Position numbers and translations under genes: made by a program | In this document: positions 55,869 to 64,000 of the stretch, piece by piece | Layout: each line of letters opens with the position of its first letter | Numbering within the stretch: the first letter of the stretch is position 1 | The notes under the pieces: generated by a model | What the model saw: the letters and a program-made list of their open reading frames with translations, nothing else | What the model was told of the DNA's origin: nothing | Databases searched by the model: none | Assembly: GCF_007095465.1 (NCBI RefSeq) | Contig: NZ_SDGL01000001.1 | Span: 1 to 64,000 of the forward strand | Length of the DNA: 64,000 nt | Reading direction: 5' to 3' | Origin: Lactobacillus mulieris | Lineage (GTDB): Bacteria > Bacillota > Bacilli > Lactobacillales > Lactobacillaceae

Positions 55869-55930
55869 TTAATCAAACGATTGTTCGAGAGTAATTTATG
55901 ATTTTCGAGTGCTTTTAGGAGATTGAGAAT

Positions 55931-56236
55931 ATGAAGAATTTACAACTTATTGGGAAAAATCTAGTAACTAAGACTTTTAACTTATTTGAAGATATTTTTG
56001 CTTATGACCAAGACCAACTTTCTATCATTGGACAAAAGCAGCATTATATTTTAGCTAATTTAAGCTATGCTTTATTGCACCGTAGTTATATTTTGTTGAC
56101 ACTTAAAGACAATACCAATATAATTGGGAAAATCATTAAGGTCGTACCTAATAACAAAATTATTGTAAAAAATGCTGATACTAATGCAATTAACATTGTT
56201 AATATTACTGATATCTTTCGAACTGATATTGCCTAA
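55931..56236 (+). CDS. Hypothetical protein, 101 residues
   Basis: Has a good promoter, AGGAG 10 nt before the ATG, and its own terminator, so it is very likely real. The N-terminal half (1-52) is mostly helical and mildly polar. The C-terminal half (SYILLTLKDNTNIIGKII and onward) has the alternating pattern of a small five-strand barrel, loosely like Sm/Hfq-type folds. No cysteine, signal or membrane segment. It is the only plus-strand gene between rpmB and the window end. Not recognised as a named family; the fold idea is weak. Confidence 0.75.
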   Translation: MKNLQLIGKNLVTKTFNLFEDIFAYDQDQLSIIGQKQHYILANLSYALLHRSYILLTLKDNTNIIGKIIKVVPNNKIIVKNADTNAINIVNITDIFRTDIA

Positions 56237-56286
56237 AAAAGCTGGAAAGTTTTCGCTCAAAAAAGCGCATCTTTCCAGCTTTTTTA
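56235..56286. terminator. Bidirectional terminator between the orphan gene and recN
   Basis: A 15-bp stem AAAAAAGCTGGAAAG / CTTTCCAGCTTTTTT with a structured loop (GCGC-type inner pairs), between convergent genes. Confidence 0.92.
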
Positions 56287-56290
56287 AATT

Positions 56291-57976
56291 TTATTTTTCG
56301 TGACTTCTCTTAATTAAGTCAGCAGCATTTTGTTCTGCAGCTGCTGTAATATTGATTCCTGCCATCATCTGTGCAATTGCTTTTACGCTTTCTTGGTCAT
56401 CAAGTATACGTACTTGAGTAAAAGTATTGCCATCTTCAACATGCTTTTCAATTTTGTAGCGCCAATCACTACTTGCAGCTACTTGGACAGAGTGTGTAAT
56501 TGCAATAACTTGCTTTTGTTGCCCAATTGAATGCATTTTCTTCCCAATAGCTGCTGATACTCGTCCTGAAACTCCAGTATCAATTTCATCAAAAACCATC
56601 GTGCCAACAGGTTCAACTTTTGAGAAGATTGTTTTTAAAGCTAAAATCAATCGTGATTGTTCACCACCAGAAACAATCTTCACAAGTGGCATTAATTCCT
56701 CACCTGGATTAGGGGCTATATAAAATGCTACTTCATCAGTTCCTAATTCATTGAAGGTTTTCGATTGAACGAATCTAATTGAAAATCTTGCTTTCTCCAT
56801 AAATAAATCAGCTAATTCAGAACGAATTTCTTTTTCAAGCTGTGAACTAGTCTTTTCTCTCATCTGATGAAGCTTTTGAGCTGAAGCTGCCATATTATCT
56901 TCTAACTGACTAATTTCTTTTTGAAGTTTATCTTCATCTAGACCACCCATTTCAAACTGACTGAGTTCCTTAGAGATTTTTTGATAGAAATTAAATACGT
57001 CTGATAAATCTGGGCCATACTTCTTTTTTAAATTATTTAAAGTATCTAGTCGATTAGTAACATATTGGAATCTTTCTTCATCAAAATCCAAGTTGTCCAT
57101 TATATTACCTAATTCACTTCGACTATCTGATAAAGAATATACCCCATCAGATAATGACTGGGCCATATTCTTGAAGTCTGAACCATATTCTGCAAGTTCA
57201 TCAGCAGCATTTTGAGCATTACCCAATAAAGTTGTCAATCCATGTTCATCATCATCAAATACTTGCATTAAATAATTTGCTGTTTCTGCAATTTTTTGAT
57301 AGTTATTTAATTTTGAATACTCTTGTTCCAGCTTTTCATCTTCATCAATATCTGTTAAATCAGCAGAATCAAGTTCATCTTTTTGAAATTGAAGAATATC
57401 ATGCCTTTGGGCTAATTCTTGAGCCCCTTTTTGCAAATGCTTTAATTTATTTGTTAATTCTACCCATTTTTTAAATAGACTCTGATATTTTTCAAGTTCT
57501 ACTTTAAAAATAGCTCCTGCATACTCATCAACTAAGTCTATTTGCCGTTCTTGATTCATTAATATTTGTTGATCACTTTGACCATGAATATCAACCAAAT
57601 ATTGCCCTATTTGTGCTAAAACTGTAATCGTTGTTAATTGACCATTAATTCTAATTACATTGCGTCCCTTATTTGATAATTCTCTACTAATGATTAAATC
57701 ATCACCATCTAAAGGTAACCCATATTCGGAGCATAGATTTTCAACTATTTGCTTTTGACTTTCCTCAAGCGTAAAGAGTCCTGTAACAACTGCCTTTTTT
57801 TCACCTGAACGAATCATTTCACTTTGAGCGCGGTGTCCCAAGAGAAGGGAAAGTGCATCAATTAAAATTGATTTTCCTGCACCAGTTTCACCAATCAAGA
57901 CCGTCATGTTCTTCTTGAATTTGATTTTCAGATTTTTAATAATTGCAAAATTCTGAATGTCTAATTCAACTAACAT
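56291..57976 (-). CDS. recN: DNA repair protein RecN
   Basis: SMC-like ATPase acting early at double-strand breaks. The 561 residues show Walker A GETGAGKSILIDAL, a central coiled coil (about 150-370), signature SGGEQSRLILAL and Walker B MVFDEIDTGVSG. It ends the long xseA-ispA-tlyA operon, as commonly seen. Confidence 0.96.
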   Translation of the reverse strand: MLVELDIQNFAIIKNLKIKFKKNMTVLIGETGAGKSILIDALSLLLGHRAQSEMIRSGEKKAVVTGLFTLEESQKQIVENLCSEYGLPLDGDDLIISRELSNKGRNVIRINGQLTTITVLAQIGQYLVDIHGQSDQQILMNQERQIDLVDEYAGAIFKVELEKYQSLFKKWVELTNKLKHLQKGAQELAQRHDILQFQKDELDSADLTDIDEDEKLEQEYSKLNNYQKIAETANYLMQVFDDDEHGLTTLLGNAQNAADELAEYGSDFKNMAQSLSDGVYSLSDSRSELGNIMDNLDFDEERFQYVTNRLDTLNNLKKKYGPDLSDVFNFYQKISKELSQFEMGGLDEDKLQKEISQLEDNMAASAQKLHQMREKTSSQLEKEIRSELADLFMEKARFSIRFVQSKTFNELGTDEVAFYIAPNPGEELMPLVKIVSGGEQSRLILALKTIFSKVEPVGTMVFDEIDTGVSGRVSAAIGKKMHSIGQQKQVIAITHSVQVAASSDWRYKIEKHVEDGNTFTQVRILDDQESVKAIAQMMAGINITAAAEQNAADLIKRSHEK

Positions 57977-57989
57977 TATTCTTTCTCCT

Positions 57990-58802
57990 TTATAGCTGAT
58001 TTACTGCAGCATTAATTACAGACTTAACATCGCCATCCCATAAAAGCTGACTAGGATTTGCAAGATTTTTTCGAAGGTGAATTAAAAATTCAATATTTCC
58101 CTTTCCACCTTTAATAGGAGAATAGTCAATCCCCAGAACATCAAAGCCAATTTCCAAAGCTTTATCAATTGTATGCTTAATAACAGCTTCATGTACATTA
58201 TGATCCCGAACTATTCCATTTTTTCCAACATGGTCAGGTCCTGCTTCAAATTGTGGCTTAATTAAGCAAACAGCATCACACTGATCCTTTAAGATGTCAA
58301 ACATTGGTGGCATAATCAAATCTAATGAAATAAAAGAAACATCAGTCATTGCAAAATCCGGCAAGCCCTCAGTAAAGTCGGCTGGCTTAGAATATCTAAA
58401 GTTTTGTCTTTCCATTACAATAACTCTTGAATCATCTCTAAGCTGCCAAGCCAATTGGTTATACCCCACATCAAGAGCATAAACTTTTTTTGCCCCACTT
58501 TGCAGTGCAACGTCGGTAAACCCACCTGTTGATGCACCAATATCAAGACATAATTTATCAGTTAGATCAATATCAAAAACTTTTAAGGCTTTCTCTAACT
58601 TAAAACCGCCTCTAGAAACATACTTTTGGCCATCATCTTTAATATAAAATTTTTCATCTTCTGGAAACTTTTCTCCAGCTTTATCAATCCTCTGATGTAA
58701 ATGGTCAGTCACTAAGCCGGCCATAATGGCCCTTTGAGCTTGAGAGCGAGAATTGAATAACCCTTGCTTGAATAAAATTATATCTGCACGTTCTTTAGCC
58801 AT
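57990..58802 (-). CDS. tlyA: TlyA-family rRNA (cytidine-2'-O)-methyltransferase
   Basis: A 270-residue protein with an N-terminal S4 RNA-binding domain (MAKERADIILFKQGLFNSRSQAQ) and an FtsJ-like methyltransferase domain with CLDIGASTGGFTDV and TDVSFISLDLI. In Firmicutes it is known as YqxC and sits between ispA and recN, exactly as here. The start overlaps the ispA stop (TAATG). Haemolysin activity attributed to this family is not supported by the sequence. Confidence 0.93.
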   Translation of the reverse strand: MAKERADIILFKQGLFNSRSQAQRAIMAGLVTDHLHQRIDKAGEKFPEDEKFYIKDDGQKYVSRGGFKLEKALKVFDIDLTDKLCLDIGASTGGFTDVALQSGAKKVYALDVGYNQLAWQLRDDSRVIVMERQNFRYSKPADFTEGLPDFAMTDVSFISLDLIMPPMFDILKDQCDAVCLIKPQFEAGPDHVGKNGIVRDHNVHEAVIKHTIDKALEIGFDVLGIDYSPIKGGKGNIEFLIHLRKNLANPSQLLWDGDVKSVINAAVNQL

Positions 58803-59668
58803 TACAACACCTTTTTATATAGGTTTAAGAATCCTAATAACACTTCACTATTTAAGTCAGTCAAATTATTTTTCGCCGCTAAAATTAATTCTTGTAATTC
58901 TTTTCGACTTTCATCAATCCCTAACAAAGTTAAAGTATTATTTTTGCCTTCTTCTTCATCCTTATGAGTTGCCTTACCAGCTTCTTGACTTGTTTGAACA
59001 ACATCAACTAAGTCATCATAAATTTGATATGCACGGCCAAAATTGGCACTAAAGTCGACTAATTTTTTACGAGAAAGATCATCTGCTTTGGCATAAATAG
59101 TTGCAATTTCAACACTGGCTTTTATTAAACAACCAGTTTTCAACCATTCCATTCGATTAATAAAATTATTATCTTCTTTAACAGCGTCATTATTAGTTGA
59201 ATCAATATCTAAATATTGTCCACCTGCCATTCCATTAGGGCCGATTGCATTTGCCATAACAGCTACCATTTCAGCATTTTCAGCACTAGCAATCCATTCT
59301 AATCCCATTGGCAACAAAGCATCTCCTGCTAAAATAGCCTCTGCTTCACCCCATTTTTTATGACTAGTGAGCATTCCACGACGATAATCATCATTATCCA
59401 TTGCTGGTAAATCATCATGAATTAAAGAATAAGTGTGAATTAACTCGATTCCACAAGCAACTCGAATTTCTTTTTCGGTAATTTCTTTTCCAAGTGAAAT
59501 TAATGTTGCCAAAAAAAGCAATGGTCGTAATCTTTTACCACCTGCCATCACTGAATAAGCCATAATTTGACTAAATTTCTTATCTTCAATTTCACTAGAT
59601 AGATGCTGTTCAAGATAATGATCAATAATTGGTTGATATTTTTGATAAAAGTTTGTAAAGTCTGTCAT
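58802..59668 (-). CDS. ispA: Polyprenyl (geranyl/farnesyl) diphosphate synthase
   Basis: Makes short-chain isoprenyl diphosphates feeding undecaprenyl carrier synthesis. The 288 residues have both aspartate-rich motifs: DDLPAMDNDD (with LIHDD) and YDDLVDV. The start at 59668 (MTDFTNFYQK) follows AGAGG by about 6 nt and the xseB stop by 2 bp; the longer reading has no ribosome binding site. Confidence 0.94.
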   Translation of the reverse strand: MTDFTNFYQKYQPIIDHYLEQHLSSEIEDKKFSQIMAYSVMAGGKRLRPLLFLATLISLGKEITEKEIRVACGIELIHTYSLIHDDLPAMDNDDYRRGMLTSHKKWGEAEAILAGDALLPMGLEWIASAENAEMVAVMANAIGPNGMAGGQYLDIDSTNNDAVKEDNNFINRMEWLKTGCLIKASVEIATIYAKADDLSRKKLVDFSANFGRAYQIYDDLVDVVQTSQEAGKATHKDEEEGKNNTLTLLGIDESRKELQELILAAKNNLTDLNSEVLLGFLNLYKKVL

Positions 59669-59669
59669 T

Positions 59670-59912
59670 TTATTCCTCTGGTGCAGCTGCATTTTGTGGA
59701 TCTAATTCATGTTCAGTACCATCTTTGTCGATCAATTTTGCAACTGTTTCCTCTGCTGCTGTTAACTTCTTTTCCAAGTCTCGGCTAATCTTTACACCAG
59801 CCTGAAATTGTTCCAAAGCTTCGTCCAATGGGACATTACCATTTTCAAGATTATTAACAATTTTTTCGAGATCTGCTAATTGTTCTTCAAAATTATTTTT
59901 TTTACTTGGCAT
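59670..59912 (-). CDS. xseB: Exonuclease VII small subunit
   Basis: An 80-residue helical protein starting MPSKKNNFEEQLADLEKIV, the partner of XseA. The second ATG (59912) is preferred because AGAGG lies 9 nt upstream of it and only 3 nt from the first. Overlaps the xseA end by 11 nt. Confidence 0.92.
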   Translation of the reverse strand: MPSKKNNFEEQLADLEKIVNNLENGNVPLDEALEQFQAGVKISRDLEKKLTAAEETVAKLIDKDGTEHELDPQNAAAPEE

Positions 59913-61263
59913 CTTCATTATCCTCTACTTCTAAAATCTTAGCCTTGGCCTTGCCATCTGCAAAATGCAAATTTAAGACCTCATCTTTTGCAATATTTTT
60001 AGTCGACATTATCGTCTTTCCAGCTTGGTCAGTTGTATAAACATACCCACGACTTAACACCTTTAGCGGACTAATGTCTTCAAGAGTTTGAACTTGTTGT
60101 TGAAAGGCTATCCGCTTATCTTTTAAAAGAGTTTTAATTGCATTAAGCAACCTTTGATTCAAATAATCATTACTTTGCTTGGTCCGTTCAAGTAATCTCT
60201 TAGGACTTTGGGCTAATAACTTTTGCTCGCTAATTTTTAGATTTTGTCGATTGTTTTGCAAAATCACCTTTATAATTTGCATCAATCTCCCAGTTAATTG
60301 ATCAACACTTTGTACTTGTTGGTCATATAACCGCATTGGTTCACGCATAATAGGCGAGTTTTGAATTCTTAGTAAAGCCTGTTTACGTTCACGAATACAT
60401 GCTTGCATACTGGTTAGAAGTCTACTTTGCAGTTGGTGCAAACCTGCCAATTCATCGCTTAAATTAGGTGTTGCATACTCTGCAGCAGCTGTTGGAGTTG
60501 CTGCACGTACATCAGCAACTAAATCACATAAGGTTGTGTCAGTTTCATGCCCCACTGAACTAATAACAGGCATAGGCATACTATATACTGAGCGAACTAC
60601 TATTTCTTCATTGAATGGCCATAAATCTTCAAGAGATCCACCACCTCGTCCAATAATCATTACATCATATTCACTAGCCCGCTCTTTAATTTGGTTCATA
60701 GCATTTACTAAGCTTTCGGCAGCAGTATCTCCCTGAACTTGCGCAGGGAAAAGATCTATTTCAGCATGTGGAAAGCGTCGATTAGCAGTTACCATAATAT
60801 CGTGAATAACTGCTCCTGATGCACTGGTAACAACTGCAATTTTATCTGGAAAGCGTGGTAATTTCTTTTTATGTTCAGCAGCAAAAAGTCCCTCTTTAGA
60901 TAACTTATCCTGTAATTGACGCAATCTTTCATACAGCTCACCCAAACCAGCTGGCTCCATCGTTTGAGCATAAAATTGATATGTGCCTTGTGGTGGATAA
61001 ACGCCAATATAACCACTTACATAGACTTTCATACCCTCTTCAGGCTTAAATTTCAACTTTTCAAAAGCAGAACGGAACATTACTACGCTGATTTTTGCTT
61101 TTTCATCTTTTAATGAAAAATATTGATGGGAATTTCTGCGATAGCGAAAATTTGATAATTCACCTTTCAAAAATACTTGATGTAAATAAGGATCGTTCTT
61201 AAATTTTAAATTGATATAGTAATTTAAATCAGAAACAGATAAATATTTATCATGATTTTCCAT
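59902..61263 (-). CDS. xseA: Exonuclease VII large subunit
   Basis: Degrades single-stranded DNA from both ends with XseB. The 453 residues have an N-terminal OB domain (YLSVSDLNYYINLKF), the catalytic segment VVTSASGAVIHDI and IIGRGGGSLEDLWPFNEE, and a long coiled-coil tail. Overlaps folD by 14 nt. The ATG follows AAGGAG. Confidence 0.96.
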   Translation of the reverse strand: MENHDKYLSVSDLNYYINLKFKNDPYLHQVFLKGELSNFRYRRNSHQYFSLKDEKAKISVVMFRSAFEKLKFKPEEGMKVYVSGYIGVYPPQGTYQFYAQTMEPAGLGELYERLRQLQDKLSKEGLFAAEHKKKLPRFPDKIAVVTSASGAVIHDIMVTANRRFPHAEIDLFPAQVQGDTAAESLVNAMNQIKERASEYDVMIIGRGGGSLEDLWPFNEEIVVRSVYSMPMPVISSVGHETDTTLCDLVADVRAATPTAAAEYATPNLSDELAGLHQLQSRLLTSMQACIRERKQALLRIQNSPIMREPMRLYDQQVQSVDQLTGRLMQIIKVILQNNRQNLKISEQKLLAQSPKRLLERTKQSNDYLNQRLLNAIKTLLKDKRIAFQQQVQTLEDISPLKVLSRGYVYTTDQAGKTIMSTKNIAKDEVLNLHFADGKAKAKILEVEDNEDAK

Positions 61264-62101
61264 TTTGTCTCCTTGTCAATGCAACAACTTGTTGCATTAA
61301 ACTCTCAACAGTTAACGGACCAACACCACCTGGAACTGGTGTAATATAACTAGCCCGCTTTTTGACATTATCAAAATCAACATCTCCGACCAAATGGCCA
61401 TCAATCCGGTTTATCCCAACGTCAATAACAACTGCTCCTTCTTTTACCATATCTGCAGTAACTAGCTTAGCTTTTCCTACTGCAGCAACTAAAATGTCAG
61501 CTTGCTTGGTTAACTCTGTTAAGTTCTTAGTATGGGAATGGGCTAAAGTTACAGTTGCATTTCTTTCAAGTAACAATGCAGCCAATGGCTTTCCAACAAT
61601 ATTACTTCTACCAATGATAACGGCTCTTTTACCATCGAGTGAAATCTGATAATGATCTAATAAATCAATAATTCCACAAGCTGTTGCAGGTTTAACAAAA
61701 TGAGTCCCCTGCCATAAACGCCCCACATTTGCAGCGGTTAGTGCATCAACATCTTTTTCCGGATTAATCGCTTCAATTAAGTGATCTGAATTAATCTGAT
61801 CTGGGACTGGAAGTTGAACCATCACACCATTAATTTGGGGATCATTATTTAACTTTTGGATTAAAGCTAAAGCTTCTTCTTCAGTGGTTTCTGCAGGTAA
61901 TTGAAAAATTTCTTGATCGATTCCTAATTTTTCAGCTCTTCTTTTTTTCGCTCTAACATAAACTTTACTTGCGGGATCGTCACCAATATTAATTACACAA
62001 AAATGTGGCTTTATTCCGTTGATAGACATTGCTTTAACCTTTTCTTTAATTTCTTCAGATAAAGTATTGGCTAATGTCTTTCCATCTAGTATTTCTGCCA
62101 T
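61250..62101 (-). CDS. folD: Methylenetetrahydrofolate dehydrogenase / cyclohydrolase
   Basis: Bifunctional one-carbon enzyme supplying formyl-THF, among other uses, for the Fmt reaction. The 283 residues show KVYVRAKKRRAEKLGI (catalytic lysine region), VQLPVPDQI and the NADP-binding VIIGRSNIVGKP with the C-terminal PVPGGVGPLTVESL. The ATG at 62101 is 9 nt after AAGGAG; the longer form would begin at TTG one codon earlier. Confidence 0.96.
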   Translation of the reverse strand: MAEILDGKTLANTLSEEIKEKVKAMSINGIKPHFCVINIGDDPASKVYVRAKKRRAEKLGIDQEIFQLPAETTEEEALALIQKLNNDPQINGVMVQLPVPDQINSDHLIEAINPEKDVDALTAANVGRLWQGTHFVKPATACGIIDLLDHYQISLDGKRAVIIGRSNIVGKPLAALLLERNATVTLAHSHTKNLTELTKQADILVAAVGKAKLVTADMVKEGAVVIDVGINRIDGHLVGDVDFDNVKKRASYITPVPGGVGPLTVESLMQQVVALTRRQNGKS

Positions 62102-62120
62102 CAACTATATCTCCTTAACA

Positions 62121-62142
62121 AAAAATGCCGGCAAAAGCCGGG
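62121..62142 (-). terminator. Terminator-like hairpin between nusB and folD
   Basis: On the minus strand CCGGC-TTTT-GCCGG followed by CATTTTTTG. GC-rich for this genome; probably a partial terminator after nusB. Confidence 0.65.
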
Positions 62143-62147
62143 ATTAA

Positions 62148-62549
62148 TTACTTGCTTGGCATAAAGTTTGCCAAAATTCCGTTGATAAATGATTTAGATT
62201 TTGGATCATCAAATTCTTCACACAAAATTAAAGCTTCATTTACAGCTGCTGGAGCTGAAATTGCATCACTTTGACTAATTTCGAAGATTGCGACTTCAAT
62301 AATTGCTACAGAAATTCGATTTACCCGCTCTAAACGCCAGCCTTTTCTAAGATACTTGCTAATGTCAGCTTCAATCTCAGATTTTTTAGCTAAAACACCT
62401 GCAATAATTTCATGAGCGTAAGCTGGAATTACTTTTAAATCTAAACTTTTAGCAACCTTTGTTTCCACTTGTTCAATAGTCAAATCTGGTTCGCCATTAG
62501 CGAGAAAAATTGCTTGCATTGCAATTCTACGACTATCGTGTTGTGACAT
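62148..62549 (-). CDS. nusB: Transcription antitermination protein NusB
   Basis: A 133-residue all-helical protein acting in rRNA antitermination. It begins MSQHDSRRIAMQAIF and ends with the family segment EALILCEEFDDPKSKSFING. Its start overlaps the stop of the preceding Asp23-family gene (TAATG). Confidence 0.95.
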   Translation of the reverse strand: MSQHDSRRIAMQAIFLANGEPDLTIEQVETKVAKSLDLKVIPAYAHEIIAGVLAKKSEIEADISKYLRKGWRLERVNRISVAIIEVAIFEISQSDAISAPAAVNEALILCEEFDDPKSKSFINGILANFMPSK

Positions 62550-62995
62550 TATTCCCCATCCTTTTCTGACTCAGGAAATAATTCCTTCTTGTCTTCTTCT
62601 ACCTTAGTAACATGTGCTTTTTCATCTGGGAAAATAAGACCAACTACGTGTACATTAACTGTAGTCAAAGTTAAATCCGTCATTTGAGAAAGTTGCCCAG
62701 CCAACTTTTCTTGGATTTTGGCAGCAACCTTAGGAACATTAACACCAGCATCAAAGTAAGCATATACATCAGCGATTATCTCATGATTTTGATCAACTGA
62801 AACTGCTACACCTTTACCGCGATCTTGGCGTCCTAAGACCCAGTTCAACCCAGACTTTAGACTGCCACGCATCGCAGCAACACCATCAACTTTTTCGGCA
62901 GCGATTGCTAAAATCACTTCCAAAACGCTTAAATCAATCTTGATTTCGTCACCAGTTTGATTACTGGTCAAAAGAATTGTTGAACTATCAGCCAT
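62549..62995 (-). CDS. Asp23/YqhY-family protein
   Basis: A 148-residue Asp23-type protein (YqhY position) with the SVLEVILAIAAEKVDGVAAMRG segment and an acidic C-terminal tail. In Firmicutes YqhY lies next to nusB and near accBC and is linked to acetyl-CoA carboxylase control. Second Asp23 paralogue of the window. Confidence 0.9.
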   Translation of the reverse strand: MADSSTILLTSNQTGDEIKIDLSVLEVILAIAAEKVDGVAAMRGSLKSGLNWVLGRQDRGKGVAVSVDQNHEIIADVYAYFDAGVNVPKVAAKIQEKLAGQLSQMTDLTLTTVNVHVVGLIFPDEKAHVTKVEEDKKELFPESEKDGE

Positions 62996-63019
62996 TTTTC
63001 TTACCTCGTAATATTAATA

Positions 63020-63589
63020 CTACTTATTAGCACGTGATACATAACTACCATCACTAGTATTGATAGTTAAGATGTCACCAGCATTAATGAAGAATGGAAC
63101 ATTAACTACCAAACCAGTTTCCATAGTTGCTGGCTTACCACCACCTGAAGAAGTATCTCCACGAATACCTGGTTCTGTTTCAGCAACTTCAAGATCTACT
63201 GTGTTAGGTAAGTCAATTCCTAAAGTTTCACTTTCGTGCATAATAACGTTAACTTCCATGTTTTCCTTTAAGAACTTAGATTCTCTTTCTACTTCGGAAT
63301 TAGGAATTTCAAGTTGTTCATATGTATTCATATCCATAAATACATAATTTGCACCGTCATTGTAAAGGTATTGCATTGGTTTAGTTTGAATATCCGCTGT
63401 ATTTACCTTTTCAGTTGAACGGAATGTATAATCCTGGACAGCACCTGTTCTCAAGCTCTTTAATTTTGAACGAACAAAAGCACTACCCTTTCCTGGTTTA
63501 ACGTGTTGGAATTCTACAATTCTCCATAAATCGTTATTGTGTTCAATTGTTAAACCATTCTTAAACTCATTAACTGAGATCATTGTCAT
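63020..63589 (-). CDS. efp: Elongation factor P
   Basis: Relieves ribosome stalling at polyproline. The 189 residues start [16 protein letters not shown], with the loop [10 protein letters not shown] carrying K34, the residue at the peptidyl-transferase tip. The start at 63589 follows GAGGG by about 8 nt. It lies between the Xaa-Pro peptidase and the asp23-nusB pair. Confidence 0.96.
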   Translation of the reverse strand: MTMISVNEFKNGLTIEHNNDLWRIVEFQHVKPGKGSAFVRSKLKSLRTGAVQDYTFRSTEKVNTADIQTKPMQYLYNDGANYVFMDMNTYEQLEIPNSEVERESKFLKENMEVNVIMHESETLGIDLPNTVDLEVAETEPGIRGDTSSGGGKPATMETGLVVNVPFFINAGDILTINTSDGSYVSRANK

Positions 63590-63657
63590 AAGTAATCCCT
63601 CATTTCTACTTAAATATCTTACCAATTATAGATAAAGATTTCCACACTCTTACTAAT

Positions 63658-64000
63658 TTATAAATGAATTAGTTCATCTTTTTGGAAAAATGACATAGTT
63701 ACTGGTGCTTGCTCATTGATTAAAATATCATCTTCAATTCTAACACCGCCCTTTTCAGGAAGATAAATTCCTGGTTCAACGGTAATAGCCATATTATTAA
63801 CTAGTTTTTGCTTTTTAAAAGGTAAAGCTGGCATACATAATTCATGAATTTCTAATCCAATACCGTGACCAATACCATGACCAAAATATTCTCCATACCC
63901 TTGTTCAACAATATAATTTCTTGCTGCCTTATCCACATCTGCACCGGTATTGCCGACTACTGCCGCTTCAATCCCACGTCTTTGAGCTTCATGAACGATT
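63658..64000 (-). CDS. Xaa-Pro peptidase (M24B), 3' part, cut by the window end
   Basis: Only the C-terminal 113 codons are in the window; the reading frame stays open through position 64000, so no true start is visible. The metal-ligand region HGIGHGIGLEIHE and the second ligand VEPGIYLP-GGVRIED are present, as in Xaa-Pro dipeptidase/aminopeptidase. It lies immediately upstream of efp, the usual arrangement in Firmicutes. Confidence 0.88.
   Translation of the reverse strand, partial: IVHEAQRRGIEAAVVGNTGADVDKAARNYIVEQGYGEYFGHGIGHGIGLEIHELCMPALPFKKQKLVNNMAITVEPGIYLPEKGGVRIEDDILINEQAPVTMSFFQKDELIHL

Noticed and set aside
57990-58802. Haemolysin annotation for the TlyA-type protein
   Set aside because: The S4 and FtsJ-like domains point to rRNA methylation; nothing indicates a toxin.
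1-64000. CRISPR arrays, tRNA, rRNA, intact transposases or phage genes
   Set aside because: Looked for on both strands by eye; no regularly spaced repeats, cloverleaf-like segments or transposase/integrase motifs were seen.

Overview
This AT-rich 64 kb stretch looks like the chromosome of a Lactobacillus, probably of the gasseri/johnsonii branch. That placement is inferred from gene order, the protein families and strong AGGAGG-type ribosome binding sites; no rRNA, tRNA or CRISPR array is in the window to confirm it. Almost everything is on the minus strand. The plus-strand genes are scrB-scrR, a small basic protein at 9553, rpmB, and a 101-residue orphan at 55931.

Region 1 (1-8.6 kb) is for carbohydrate use. 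It holds a GH36 alpha-galactosidase with a PTS EIIBC permease that has no IIA domain, and a complete divergent sucrose system: scrA (EIIBCA) facing scrB-scrR, with two matching LacI-type operators in the shared promoter region. Region 2 (8.6-12.8 kb) holds pyroglutamyl peptidase, a cryptic transcription unit of mini-ORFs ahead of a 43-residue lysine-rich protein, and a bacteriocin-type ABC trio (DUF1430-like membrane protein, ATPase, YxeA-like protein). Region 3 (12.8-17.1 kb) is the conserved ylxM-ffh-rpsP-rimM-trmD-rplS block, with a structured leader before rplS.

Region 4 (17.1-24.2 kb) is the most notable part: a compact lanthipeptide operon. In order it reads a 35-residue precursor ending CSYTCSYTC, an internal terminator hairpin, an 855-residue lyase-kinase-cyclase synthetase, an Rgg-like regulator and two ABC exporters. 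The cyclase domain keeps the zinc ligands (Cys721, Cys766, His767), which makes the enzyme class IV (LanL)-like rather than class III. The whole operon lies between two 36-nt identical direct copies of one terminator, as if inserted as a 7.0 kb islet between pepD and ylxM-ffh.

Region 5 (24.2-39.3 kb) holds pepD, ftsY-smc-rnc, and an oligopeptide permease (oppD-F-B-C, then two tandem oppA genes each set apart by terminators). Region 6 (39.3-64 kb) is core metabolism and information processing in tightly overlapping operons: acpP-plsX-recG-fakA-asp23, rpmB, thiN-rpe-rsgA-prkC-prpC-rsmB-fmt-priA-rpoZ-gmk, and recN-tlyA-ispA-xseB-xseA-folD-nusB-asp23-efp, ending in a cut-off Xaa-Pro peptidase. 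Peptide use (opp, pepD, pcp, the Xaa-Pro peptidase) and sugar PTS import fit a fastidious fermentative host-associated bacterium. Start codons were revised from the longest possible ORF wherever a ribosome binding site decided between candidates.
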